Position numbers and translations under genes: made by a program
The notes under the pieces: generated by a model
Databases searched by the model: none
What the model was told of the DNA's origin: nothing
Seen by the model: only the letters and a program-made list of their open reading frames with translations
NCBI RefSeq assembly: GCF_001949145.1
Contig: NW_019091620.1
Span: forward strand, 690,392-727,326
Direction: 5' to 3'
From: Acanthaster planci
Taxonomy: Eukaryota > Echinodermata > Asteroidea > Valvatida > Acanthasteridae
Length of the DNA stretch: 36,935 nt
Part shown: piece by piece, positions 1 to 9,375 of the stretch
Numbering within the stretch: position 1 is the first letter of the stretch
How the letters are laid out: the number at the start of each line of letters is the position of its first letter

Positions 1-19
1 AAATTTTTTTTTTCATTTT

Positions 20-556
20 TTATTCGGGTGGAATTTCTACTTTAATTAAATGTTCGACGTCAGCGTTGTATTTAGTAATTAATCCAATTTTGTATAAGTC
101 CGCGTCGAGTTTAGACGATGAATCGGGCAGTGGCTCGTTTTGTCGCGCGTGCCTCAGCTTTTTATGCTTGCCGTCTACGAGCACCACGTGATCCATTCCT
201 TCCAACTCGACACAATTTACGCAGCAGGTGCAGTAGGTACAACCAAAACATTCGATACAATTGCTGCATTGGTAACAGTCCTCGCAACTGTCCAAGGCAT
301 TTGAATTTCTGCAGTCGTATGAATTAAAACAAGCCACGCAATTTATACATCTACCACAATCGTCGCAGGTGGAGCAGTCCTTACATCTGACGCAGTCTTG
401 ACATTCATGACAATTGTGGCATTCTTTACAATCGATGCATTTGCGTAAACTTTTGGAATTTAAACAACGAAAGCAATCGTACGAATCTATCAAGTTGATT
501 GAATTTCTCGTGTCTTTGCAAAAATAACAATTCACGTTTGTAGTTTTATCTACCAT
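20..556 (-). CDS. Cys-rich CxxC-repeat protein, virus-like
   Basis: Intact 178-residue ORF. Residues about 11-116 are almost entirely C-x2-C-x2-C steps (for example CIDCKECHNC), with aromatic, Asn and Asp residues between cysteines. This periodicity suggests a metal-binding or disulfide-laddered solenoid. No signal peptide is seen, and the tail (about 120-178) is charged and Cys-free. The ATG at 554-556 is preceded on its own strand by an A/T-rich TACATAAAA-type box like those of the viral genes at 9-17 kb. A homologue sits at 10207-10806, sharing the FYFCK/CYFCK start, the Cys ladder, the CVNC-x2-L-x-G exit and a KIGL motif in the tail. I do not recognise a named family. Its likely role is as a viral accessory protein, inferred from the linkage of its paralogue to capsid and ATPase genes. 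The coding status is convincing; the function is unknown. Confidence 0.8.
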   Translation of the reverse strand: MVDKTTNVNCYFCKDTRNSINLIDSYDCFRCLNSKSLRKCIDCKECHNCHECQDCVRCKDCSTCDDCGRCINCVACFNSYDCRNSNALDSCEDCYQCSNCIECFGCTYCTCCVNCVELEGMDHVVLVDGKHKKLRHARQNEPLPDSSSKLDADLYKIGLITKYNADVEHLIKVEIPPE

Positions 557-640
557 TTATTTTTATGTAGTAGTTTTTTTTTCGTTTTTTATAACGGGCC
601 AGCGACGGGAAGTCCCTTTTTGTTTGTGAGTGATTGCTGG
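557..640 (-). promoter_or_regulatory. Upstream region of Cys-rich gene; GGGAAGTCCC palindrome
   Basis: Directly upstream of the ATG at 556 lies an A/T-rich TACATAAAAATAA box. Further out, at 607-616, is GGGAAGTCCC followed by a T-rich tract and TTTGTGAGTGA. A nearly identical arrangement lies upstream of the other viral arm at 9269-9310 in opposite orientation, so this may be part of a viral terminus. Confidence 0.4.
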
Positions 641-672
641 TGCGATCGGTGCTAGTCAAAGTTCAAGGTCAG

Positions 673-770
673 TGAAGCGAGCAAAGCGAGCGGCGCTAGT
701 CACGAGTTGTTTACAGCGAGCGAAGCGAGCGGCGCCGGGGTCAAAAGGTGAGCGAGCGAAGCGAGCGGTG
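673..770. repeat. Three imperfect copies of AGCGAGCGAAGCGAGCGG
   Basis: Copies lie at about 673-695, 715-734 and 751-770. Each contains GCGAGC...GAAGCGAGC and is partly self-complementary (GCGAGC against GCTCGC-type pairing through the centre). They lie just outside the Cys-rich gene, in the putative terminal region of the viral element. A similar GAGCGTAGCGAGC sequence occurs inside the coding tail of the membrane protein at about 14790-14810. Confidence 0.7.
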
Positions 771-844
771 AGTGTGATGGGTGAAAGGGGGTTTTGGCTC
801 AGAATGTATATATTCACCCGGCACCTCACAGCTGGGCCTTTTTT

Positions 845-972
845 GTCGATGTACTACCCAGGGGTTTTTGGTGGGCAAAAACCAGGGTTCACGTAATTTA
901 TATTTTTGCCCATTTTTTCTCACCAAAAAGATTCCCACGATTTTTTGAGTCGATGTACTACCCAAGGGTTTT
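845..972. repeat. Direct repeat GTCGATGTACTACCCA, 104 bp apart
   Basis: The sequence GTCGATGTACTACCCA(G/A)GGGTTTT occurs at 845-868 and 949-972 with one mismatch. The DNA between is T-rich and contains further GGTTTT tracts. There is no coding content that I trust. It may be part of a tandemly duplicated terminal region. Confidence 0.7.
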
Positions 973-1224
973 GAGCAAAAACGGGGTAAAAAGGGGGCGT
1001 GTGCTCAAGAACTGTCCCTCTCCTACTACTACCGTGGACCCTATTGTCCCCTATTGTTATAGGTCCACGATTGAACGCGTTTACACGCTCATATACACAC
1101 ATCCATACATGTAGAAACTGCACATGGAGGGCATACTTCCCATTCTATCAGACAGGACAATTCGTTCAAGGGGGCTCAACCTATAGCACTGAAGACAACA
1201 CACACAAACTCAGCTTGATGTCTC

Positions 1225-3600
1225 TTTATGACCAGAGCATTCAACCATGCTACTGCTTAGAACTGCAGGAACAGTGCAGCCCCTCTTACCATCTATTCGT
1301 ATTTTGACAACACAGAACATCTTGCACAAATGGCGTTGTAAATCACTCAACAGACATTCCCCCTCCAGTTTGGCTGTGCTGTGCTTGTGCAAATCTTCCA
1401 GTTTCATCTTTGAATCCTCCCCATGCCCTCTGTGGTTGAACATGATGAGGTGGCACAGTGTGACTTCGTTCAACTTCTTCCAAGCTAGACTGATTTGTTT
1501 GCCTCGAGTACCCTGGAGGGGTTCAACTTCCCAGTTGCCAGCTTGATCGAGGAACAATGACATTTTGACTACATCAGCATTTGTCAAGAGCGTGGTGACT
1601 TTGTTGAGCTTTCTTGGTACATTGTTCTGTATGCGTGTGACAGTGTGACACAAGGTCTCGTCGGTTAAATTCACACAACTGCAAAAACTCTTCCAGTTGT
1701 TCCGCTTTGTGTTTTTGGCGAGACTCTCAGGCAATTCCTTTCAAGACGAGTGCACACTTGTAGCAGCCACACGGTACTTTGTACATGTACATTAGTGTAA
1801 CCTTGTAGCCGCATTCCTTTCTTGACCCGGGAGCCGACCTTTTATTATAATTATGTACTTGTTTATGCATATGTAAAAAGCAACCCTTTGTCTATCCAAT
1901 CGGCTTCCGAATTGTTAGTCCATTATTTACACACGCGCTTTTCCTCCGCACTAGGCCCCTCTCCGGCTGATCGAATTACTTGCTCTTTTTCTCTCTCTCA
2001 GGCTTCACCTCACCCACGATCGGTGATCCGCTTGTGCATTGTGCCGATTTTTACCCACAAATTTCGCTTATTTTTTTTTTACATTCTGGGAGACTGTTTG
2101 CTTTTCTACGTCTTCTGCCTTACACGTCAAGCCACCGGAGTTCCTTTTGGAGTTGAACTTTTTCTTGCACGTCCGAAAATTTAGAGAGGATTTTTCGACC
2201 ATGGACCGCTGACCATTGTTTCACCCCCTGCGACCAGCACGGTGCCAAGTATGCATTTCCACCGTGGCTGGAGCAGTTGCTGAGTGTCAAGTTTCGCCGC
2301 TCCTCGTTCCTGTTTGTTGTATTGCTGGCCTGAGTCGTCGTCGTTTTCATGTAGCTGTTTTCGTATAGTGCTGGACCCCACCGTATGCTGGATGTACCCC
2401 CCATGATAACCCTGATTCCTGCTGAGTGACGCTGTTCCTGGTCACCACCTTGCTTGTCTGTCGCGGAAACGTCGGAACTTCAATACATCGCGTTCCGTCA
2501 CTTTTCTCGCTGACTGCTCACTCGCCGGATCAGATTCGATTAACGAACATTCTTGGGAGGACCAAAGCGAATGGGACTAAGTTCCTTCTTTTTTTTTGAC
2601 CTTGACATTAATTCCTTTGTGTTAACTTTCATTTAGTTTGTTTGTGTGTTCAAACTTCATATCTCGGCGTTTGCCATCGTAAGATTATTATGTGGCGTAG
2701 TTTACCTTGATCCCGTAAAAAAATGAAATTGTTATAGTCTGATTGAGATACAAATTGTTATAGTCTGATTGAGAAACCATTCCTTTTACCGTCCAGGATT
2801 TTCTTTATAAGTTGAAATTGTAGTGTTACACGTTTGTGCCCCCTTCACATGTCTTGTATTCTGGATCACTGTGAATGTTAACTTCGTGCTGGTTGTGAGA
2901 TACAATGCACACTGTGTTCATATTGTGACCAAAAATTAGTAACCAGATATTTTGATTCGGCGGTGATTTGGGACAAGTATCTCCACTTGCATTAAATTCA
3001 TTGTATTTTGTTTTCTATATAAATATTTGTCCAGTGCGTCTTTGTTTGTGGGCCCGTACAAGTTTTTAAAAAAATAACGTAGGGTGCCTTCTGGATTTTT
3101 CTTTTTCTTTGTTACGGTCTTTTTGGGAATTCTTTGAGCCCAAATCAACCAATTATACACCAATCCTACACACTTCTTGACGGAATAACCAATCTTCAGT
3201 GCCATAGTGATGGAACATCATACAACTGTTTGTCTTCTCTGAAGCCAGCAATATCGTGCACGGCCTGGACAATATCAGAAAGGTGGTGCGGATACACAAA
3301 TGATTCGAGTGATGCATTTGGTTGCTGGGTGTTCTTTCCGAGTTGTATGATGAATCAACCCAATTCACGTACCCTGTTATGGATGTTGCCATGCTGATCT
3401 ACATCGTGCCCGAGTTTCATGAATTCACGCTTGACTAGGTCAACAATCAATGTGTCGTTCTTGACTAACCAAAGCCACATCATCTCTCTTCATTAGACTA
3501 AGAACCTGAACCGACACACCAACAGGTTTCAACAAATCACTCTTGTGAGCGGCCTGTCCACCCACACGAGCCATCTTACTGGTGCTGTCAGTCTGTGGAG
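1225..3600 (-). pseudogene. Broken gene of a repeated animal family (tyrosine-recombinase-like)
   Basis: Three collinear pieces on the minus strand read as one decayed protein. At about 3358-3510 is a piece with LVKNDTLIVDLV and RVRELG. At 3130-3355, in the same frame after a TGA, is a piece with QLYDVPSL followed by KIGYSVKKC in another frame. At 1235-1700 is a piece with LCHLIMFNHRGHGEDSKM and KIRIDGKRGCTVPAVL. They resemble a multi-copy uncharacterised family of fish, cnidarian and invertebrate genomes. Its FN-R-RGGE-SR and KRG-VPVLL motifs suggest a tyrosine recombinase-like fold (recollection, not a search). The middle is interrupted by about 1.4 kb of unrelated sequence (1735-3120), and the C-terminal active-site region is missing. 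It is a dead gene or mobile-element remnant. Confidence 0.5.
1801..2930. other. No supported gene; short tandem duplication
   Basis: This is low-complexity AT-rich DNA inside the interrupted pseudogene. The only structure I can support is a tandem duplication of AAATTGTTATAGTCTGATTG at 2726 and 2752 (26-bp period). The open frames here are short and lack convincing composition. Confidence 0.5.
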
Positions 3601-3649
3601 GGGGTGCTGGCTTCAAAGGGCACACATGTCGCCACATATCAGTATGCAC

Positions 3650-4880
3650 ATAAAATAGTCATAACAATGGATTGTAGCGTGGACGAGACTTTGCTGGCCA
3701 TTAACAGTCAAGTTTTATTTAGAAAATCACCAAAATTATTAACTGCTTTTCCCACAATTATTGGCAGGATTTAAAGCGGTTCATAACGAATTGTGAAATG
3801 CAAACAGGACTTGGTGACTGGTAGAAAAATTAAACAAATTAACCAGAGGCAATTAAAACTAATCAACTTATGTGAAAATCTCTCCAAACCCAAACACGGC
3901 GATAGCCTTGCCTTCCACAAGATGTTACGTCACTGAACCCAAATGCTGGAGTCCCCCAAAATTCCAGGCACTTAGGTTTTAACTGGGCCAACACCCAGTG
4001 TAGGAAACCCAGATTAGCAAAGCAAGAAACCTAATGGGTGAGGGATACTGCTTTAGACATGTCCACTTGAATTAATAACAAAAGGACACACATAACAAAG
4101 GAGGTGGGGTGACCCAACTAAGGCATGCCCACTAGAATTAGTAATAAAAGGATACATGTAACAAAATGGGTGGGAGGACCGGATGGACTTGTCCACATCT
4201 TCAGAGGGGGGAAGCTATGGGTAGACTGTACCATTGACGTAAGGGGCCCCAATTTTACCACAATATGCATGGTCAATATGCATGGGAGATACCTCGTGAT
4301 TTGGCCTATACCCAGCAAGGAGCACACCATGACCTTCATGAAGAACTTGGCAACTGTGGCTGTGATTACCCATATTGTGGATTTTCAACAGAAGATTCTA
4401 ACTGAAATGAGGGTTAGTCTCGGAAGTGATCTCGACCACGTCTCTTCCTTCCTTGTGACAAGACTCGAGATGACAGGAGAGCTTGGCCTGGGGTATATAT
4501 CGCAGTAAAAGCAGGGGTGTTTCTTGTCCCATTTCCTGCTGCCAACATTGTTACCGGTCTGCATTACAAAAACACGACAGTTCTAATTATAATAATTTAG
4601 CACAATTTAATAACTTTAAAGAAATTTTTGCCCCTTAATTGGGGATTTTCTGAGATTTTTTTCAAGTGAAGCATGCGCGTGTTGAACAGTCTGCTGATTT
4701 TATGTCAAATTCAGGATGCTACTGAATCGGGATGCTACTGTTGTGGTATTTTGGACTAAATCGCATGAGATTGAAACTGTTGGCGAAAGCTTAAATAGGT
4801 GTAAGCCTTCTATTTACCATTTACATTTTCAAACTCGGAGTGAAGCCCACTGCAGGTTTTTCAGCATTTCACTCATACTT
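3650..4880. other. Intergenic; 65-bp imperfect tandem duplication at 4058-4178
   Basis: Two copies of a CATG(T/C)CCACT(T/A)GAATTA(A/G)TAA-type unit start near 4058 and 4123. Each is followed by an AAAAGGA-ACA-TAACAAA stretch. A 127-codon open frame runs from 4125 to 4508 on the plus strand, but it starts inside this repeat and resembles no protein I know, so I do not call it a gene. Confidence 0.5.
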
Positions 4881-4885
4881 TCTGT

Positions 4886-5305
4886 TCACTGGTAAGTACT
4901 ATGTACAAATCTAGCTGCTTTCTTCTGGATGGCTTCAACCTGATTGATTGTAGTTTGATGATGGGGATTCCAAACAGTTGAGTAGTATTCTAGATGTGGT
5001 CTAACCAGAGAGGTGTAAGCTTGTTGTTTTATGCGTGGGTGACAGTGTTTCATATTCCGCTTAAGAAGCCTGAGCATTCTGTTGGCCTTTAAGGTGATGT
5101 TTGATATGTGTTTCTTCCAGGACAGCTTGGATGTGAAGGTTAAACCAAGGTAAGGATGTTCATTAACTGGCGTCAGTGCATCACCACCCAGGTGGTTGTC
5201 AAAGTTGGCGTTGTTTATGCGGTGGGAGATTTGCATCACATGACATTTATCTGACTTGAACTTCATCTGTCACTTTGCTTTCCAACAGCTTAGCGTAATA
5301 GCTGC
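4886..5305 (-). pseudogene. LINE reverse transcriptase C-terminal part
   Basis: The frame contains FKSDKCHVM, HPYLGLTFTSKLSWKKHI, KANRMLRLLKRN, SLVRPHLEYYSTVWNPH and a final IQKKAARFV. These are the connection and thumb-type motifs that follow the RT core in CR1, L2 and jockey elements. The same frame can be followed about 10 codons further upstream through an in-frame TGA (a Trp-to-stop change is the simplest reading). It then joins unrelated DNA at about 5305. It is one domain of the LINE at 4886-8199. Confidence 0.85.
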
Positions 5306-5673
5306 TGGTGACATGCAAGAAGATCCAGCACCTTTGTTTAAGTATGAGCTATGCAGTCATCCTCCAGCCCTCTTTGACTCCTCAGGGAACTAAATAAACT
5401 AGCGCTAGGTGATGCGATTTAGGAACTTATTAAACATGATCAGTCAGAACCAGCTGGCAATGTCCACAATGTACTTGATGGTGGTGCCCTCCTGCAACGT
5501 TTGCCTTGGTTAATTCAAAAATATACTTAGCATATGCTTTGACCCTGAAAACATGGGTTTAGACACTTCATTTTAAATGATTGGATGCTTAGATGTAGGG
5601 TTATAGTGAAAATGGATTTTTCTATAAAGGCGGCATCTAATTTGCATATTACGATATATTTGAGGCCTCTCCA
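5306..5673. other. Non-LINE DNA replacing the RT core
   Basis: No RT motifs can be read here in any minus frame, although roughly 600 bp of palm-domain coding sequence is expected between the two flanking RT pieces. The DNA is AT-rich with no clear terminal repeats. Either a deletion with filler DNA or an insertion plus deletion explains it. Confidence 0.5.
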
Positions 5674-6210
5674 CTAATTATACTTTGGTATACTTTGAGT
5701 ATGTTGTTCAGGAGACCTTTCCAAAATGCTATCCAGCAAAAAAAAACATTGTTGCAATTTTTTTCGGGTCAAACCATAGATTGACTGGACTACAAGGATT
5801 TTACATGGTATTGATGTAAGCGATACTTGTCGGTAGTTGGCGGCTACACTGCGATCCCCTTTCTTGTATATGAGCACTATGTTGGCAATCCTCCAGTCAT
5901 GAGGGATTTCACCAGTATCCAGTGACTGCTGAAAGACAGATGCCAAAATAGGGGAAACTTCTTCTAACATATCTTTCAAAAAGCGGGCTGGAATTAAGTC
6001 AGGACCTGTTGCCTTGGTGATGTTGATTTTCTTCAGCAATTTACACATGCCATCCACAGAGATCTCTATATCTTGGACCTCAGGAAAAGGAGTCTCGCCC
6101 ATTGATGGCAGATCAGACAAATTTTCAGAGGTGAAGACAGATTTGAATGGCATGTTCAAGATCCTGGCTTTGCCTTTGTTGCCTGAAACCATCCTGTTAT
6201 TATGTGTCAA
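5674..6210 (-). pseudogene. LINE reverse transcriptase N-terminal part
   Basis: Shows KKINITKATGPDLIPARFLK, SPILASVFQQSLDTGEIPHDW, ANIVLIYKKGDRS and YRQVSLTSIPCKI. These are the N-terminal RT motifs of CR1-like elements (the K-GPDGIP and NYRPISLTS blocks). The reading frame degrades after PCKI. It lies downstream of the linker at 6207-6431 and is separated from the RT C-terminal part by foreign DNA. Confidence 0.85.
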
Positions 6211-6431
6211 GGGTTAATGTCTGAATTATCTTGCCGCTTGGCTTTGATGAAACACCAGAAATTTTTCTTCTGCTTGTCGTTGTGATTATTTAACATGCGG
6301 TTAGTGTATGACCAGTATGAGGCTCGGATATTTTCCTGCACAGTCTTACGAAATGACTTGAACTGATCCCGGTCATCTCTAGAATTAGAAGCTTTTGCCT
6401 TCTTGTACATTCTAGCCTTCTTTCTGATCAT
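6207..6431 (-). pseudogene. LINE endonuclease-RT linker
   Basis: Basic, aromatic linker with RKKARMYKKAKAS, FRKTVQENIRASYWSY and KKNFWCFIKAKRQD, typical of the region between the AP endonuclease and RT in CR1-like elements. It overlaps its neighbours by a few codons because of frameshifts at both ends. Confidence 0.75.
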
Positions 6432-7437
6432 TCACTTGAGGGAGAGTATAATCCAGGGTTGACTGGTTTTTTCCACTGTCCGCTGAATAATTTTTTTTCA
6501 GCAGTAGCCAGCTCTCATTGGTGGACCTCTGAGATGTATCATTGGAAAACTCCTCATGAAAGAGATTAAAATCAGATCTCACACCTTTGATGTTGCCTTT
6601 ACTGTAAGTAAAGATTCTTCTGGGATGTTTCTTGTTGACTGCAGGCTTTAAATCGATGGTGCTCAAAACCGCTTCACAGTCACTGATTCCTTCCACCACT
6701 TGAGTGTTTTTCACGGAGTTAGGATATGATGTTAAAATTAAATCCAAGATATTGCTTGCATGATCTCTCGTTCTTGTGGGTTCGCTAACCTTCTGCTCCA
6801 AGTTGTGTTCATCACAAATATTTATTAATATTAAGGAGAAGATGACATTTAGCTGATTCATTCGCATAAGGCTTAGGCCTAACTGTGTTATTAGACCAGT
6901 CGACATCCCGTAAGTTGAAATCTCCTTGGATCAGGATTATAGCAGACATAAATTTAGATTCGATCTCTGAGATTGAATCATCCAGCTGCTTCAGGTTATC
7001 AGCATTGGAACCAGGAGGCCGATAGAAGGATCCTATCATAAGCGTTTTCAAACCTTGACTAGTTCCATGGATCCACATCAGCTCATCAGCACTAATGACA
7101 CTTTGCAAGGTTAGTTTGGTGAAAATAAGATGGCCTTTCATTATGATGAAAACACCTCCTCCATACTATTTCTGTCCTTTCGAACAATGGTAAAGCCGGC
7201 AGGAGTGATCTCAGAATTCAAGATTGATTCCTCCAGTTTTGACTTGGTGCCTATGATGATGTCAGGCTTGTCAGTTTCAACCAAAACCTGCAGGTTTAGT
7301 ACTATATTCTTGATGCCATCACAATTGACAAGTAGGGTTTGGAGCTTGCTCTTTCCTCCACGTGTCTGACACTGTCTTGCACTCTTGCTCCTCTGTTGCA
7401 TGTTTTCATTGGACGCTTTAGGAGAAGAAGTAGCCAA
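6412..7437 (-). pseudogene. LINE AP-type endonuclease
   Basis: Read on the minus strand in three frame-shifted blocks. 7141-7437 has LLVNCDGIKN, TDKPDIIIGT and PAGFTIVRKDRNS. 6812-7141 has MIGSFYRPPGSN and ILIQGDFNLRDVDWSN. 6412-6906 has SEPTRTRDHASNILDLILTS and a degraded SDCEAVLST. These match the apurinic-like endonuclease of CR1/jockey LINEs: the N-terminal Asn motif, the SFYRPP and GDFN catalytic motifs, and the S-D-H block. In the last block SDH reads SDCE, and the second block of the acid-rich motif is broken, so the enzyme would be inactive. Confidence 0.85.
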
Positions 7438-7569
7438 CGGTGAAATGGGCTATTCAAAGGTAGTGAAGGTTGGCAACAAAGAGCCGTCTGCATTGTGTTG
7501 ACAGTCTGCCAAACCAATAAAGGAATTGGAAGTTGAGATGCTACACGAACTGACAAAACAGTGATGGTG

Positions 7570-8199
7570 GGGATAAATTTGGCATGGAATTGCAGATAGG
7601 ACAGTAAATACTATCAGTCATATTCATACAACTGGCTTGAAACCATTCCTAGCATTCTTCGCATTCAATTCCCTTCTGACCCCACTTGGCAGCTTTATAC
7701 CACCAAGCACACACGGGTAGATAATCTTACGTGGACCGGGGTTGCTTTCAATGTCAGGACCAAGCAGGAGTAGCATGGACAAATAGCCTAACTTACGTCG
7801 AGAATACAAAGTAAACCTTGTAGGATGATGCTTAATTGACATAAAGCAGCATGACAAATAGGGATGTTTCTGTCGGCATCCAGATGGGACACAAGTTATG
7901 AATGAGCTCACCAGGATCATAATAAAGAAGATCAAACAGCTCCAAACACTAGCAGCAGAACTAACAGAGTTAATTGGTGGACCTAATGCATTCTTGATGT
8001 TAGAATGGTGACAATAAATTTGGTGTGTCTGTAATCTGCTGAGGCTGTAAAATCCTGTAACATTTAGGATAATAAGGAAATGCTCAGCTACGGCAACAGT
8101 CAAATTTAGTGAAAAATGTTGTCCAGAAATGTAGTGATTCATCATGAAGTTATTTATGTGTGATGACACAAGCAGGACTGATATCACCAAGTTGATCAA
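7570..8199 (-). pseudogene. LINE N-terminal region with 2A-like motif and Cys-rich finger
   Basis: Frame from 8199 to 7624. It begins with a hydrophobic, Leu/Ser-rich region that contains several possible membrane segments. It then reads LGYLSMLLLLGP and DIESNPGP at 7732-7755, an exact match to the D-(V/I)-E-x-N-P-G-P consensus of 2A ribosome-skipping peptides, with the usual hydrophobic run before it. Immediately after comes KIIYPC. In a shifted frame the next 100 bases encode closely spaced C-x2-C pairs, an in-frame TAG, and a final CPIC, so a PHD-like finger has been broken by an indel. 2A-like sequences are known at the start of non-LTR element proteins in sea urchins and other marine animals. 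Confidence 0.75.
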
Positions 8200-8237
8200 T
8201 GAAAGCTGGAATCACACACGTTAGCGGCCATCTTTGA

Positions 8238-8552
8238 TTACATCACGTGACCAGTGGTTGGATTCGGCATATGCAGGCCGCGCCTGTCAGTACAATTGGT
8301 GGCAAAAAGGTGAACATATCTCTCAAAAAAGTCTTCCAAATACCCCTCTTGGAAACTAACAGGTTGTCCAGTGATGTCTAAGAAGTATGGACAGCTGCCC
8401 ACTAGAAGATTAGTGACATATTGAATGTGTGTTTTGCCCCAAAACGAAGAAGATAAAGAGAGAGCTGCACGGACACCTCCGTCCAGCTTTACATGCACCA
8501 CACCTGTGTGCATTCTTATGCTCCAGTCTAGGCTATCTAGCCGATCTTTCAT
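8238..8552 (-). CDS. Uncharacterised open frame upstream of the LINE
   Basis: 104 codons, no family recognised. The C-terminal half (FLDITGQPVSFQEGYLEDFF, then RYVHLFATNC) has protein-like composition, whereas the N-terminal part could be chance. It lies just upstream of the LINE on the same strand, so it may be LINE leader, a host exon or nothing. Confidence 0.2.
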   Translation of the reverse strand: MKDRLDSLDWSIRMHTGVVHVKLDGGVRAALSLSSSFWGKTHIQYVTNLLVGSCPYFLDITGQPVSFQEGYLEDFFERYVHLFATNCTDRRGLHMPNPTTGHVM

Positions 8553-8739
8553 TCAGCTTTGAAGAAGGTGAAAGAATGGCTGACTTGTCATTATGTTCAT
8601 GGCGACTGAAGCGAAAATGCGCCATGCGTGGGTGTTCTCACAAAGGTTGTACATTTTCCTGTTTCCTTTTGCAGTTGCAACTATGGATCACAGTGTTGGG
8701 AAGGTTGGGTCATCGCAGGTTAGTAGCAGCCTGAGTTTT

Positions 8740-9150
8740 AGTATTATTATTTAAGCGGGAAGAGTTCCATATAGGCCCAGCCTACCCCCAGAGCTGTGGG
8801 GTCCGAAGTCCGCACTGCTTTCAACTGCCACGTTTGGAGCTGGGCAGACGTCAGACTCAAAGTTTTGGAGGTACAGTAGGCCTAGGCCTAAGTTCTGTGA
8901 TATAGGCCCAAGGCACCAGTAATTCTCCCTTCACTTCAGTAATCAGAAAGCAAAACATGACATGACAAAACGGTGTCTTACACAGTTGCTAGAACTTACA
9001 TTTGGAACCCAGATTTTATGATGTTGTGTCTTTCTTTTAATAATAATGAAATTTTGGGGGTCAGCAGTGATGTTGGGACAGTAGTAGGTCAGCGGGTTCA
9101 TGACCAGCCCCCCTTTTCCACTCTGCTTCCACGCTCCACCGACCACAGAC
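8740..9150. other. Intergenic; no supported gene
   Basis: Contains short CCTAGGCCTA-like and GGCCCA-rich tracts and no convincing open frame. It ends where sequence resembling the terminal region of the viral element begins. Confidence 0.5.
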
Positions 9151-9350
9151 CCCGGCGCCGGGACTTCCCACTTTGCCCATTTTGACCTTTGACCCGGCGC
9201 TTCCACCGCGCGCTAGTCATGGTACAAACCACTCGTCCACACAAACAACCTCGGCCTTTGACTCCAGCGTAGACAACTCGTGACTCTCAAACAAAGAAAA
9301 GGGAATTCCCCTCTTTTTCCCACTGAAGCACTGACTTTACAACCACCTTA
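9150..9350 (+). other. Putative terminal region of the viral element
   Basis: Contains GGGAATTCCC at 9301-9310 and, on the minus strand, AGTCACGAGTTGTCTAC at 9269-9285. The left window end carries the plus-strand counterparts GGGAAGTCCC (607-616) and AGTCACGAGTTGTTTAC (698-714), with matching T-rich and TTTG-GAGT spacers. A GGCGCCGGGG/CCCCGGCGCC block is also shared. The region is GC-richer than the viral genes beside it. This looks like the outer end of the right-hand viral arm. Confidence 0.4.
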
Positions 9351-9353
9351 AAT

Positions 9354-9366
9354 AAATGGACTATAT
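9354..9366 (+). promoter_or_regulatory. Viral promoter box A (AAATGGACTATAT)
   Basis: Thirteen-base box ending 9 nt before the ATG at 9376, followed by ATAAAAACC. The identical 13-mer occurs at 10818-10830, 10 nt before the TFIIB-like gene. It combines a TATA-like core with an unusual invariant ATGGAC prefix. Confidence 0.6.
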
Positions 9367-9375
9367 ATAAAAACC

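Larger units (their letters stand above)
4886..8199 (-). mobile_element. CR1-like non-LTR retrotransposon, degenerate
   Basis: On the minus strand the order is: an N-terminal region with a 2A peptide (7624-8199), a Cys-rich finger region (about 7570-7730), an AP-type endonuclease (6412-7437), a linker (6207-6431), the reverse transcriptase N-terminal part (5674-6210) and its C-terminal part (4886-5300). This is the usual architecture of CR1/L2-like LINEs in marine invertebrates. Frameshifts and stops separate the blocks. The central RT section that should carry the catalytic YADD-type motif is missing and replaced by about 370 bp of unrelated DNA (5301-5673). The 5' end is not defined beyond the first Met at 8199, and no poly-A or target-site duplication is obvious. 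Confidence 0.85.

Noticed and set aside
4125-4508. 127-codon plus-strand frame
   Set aside because: Starts in a 65-bp tandem duplication, has no recognisable motifs, and lies in a repeat-rich interval.
8675-8717. Possible small exon flanked by TTTCCTTTTGCAG and CGCAG/GTTAGT, with an ATG inside
   Set aside because: Only 43 bp, no downstream partner exon, no conserved product; such pairs occur by chance in AT-rich DNA.
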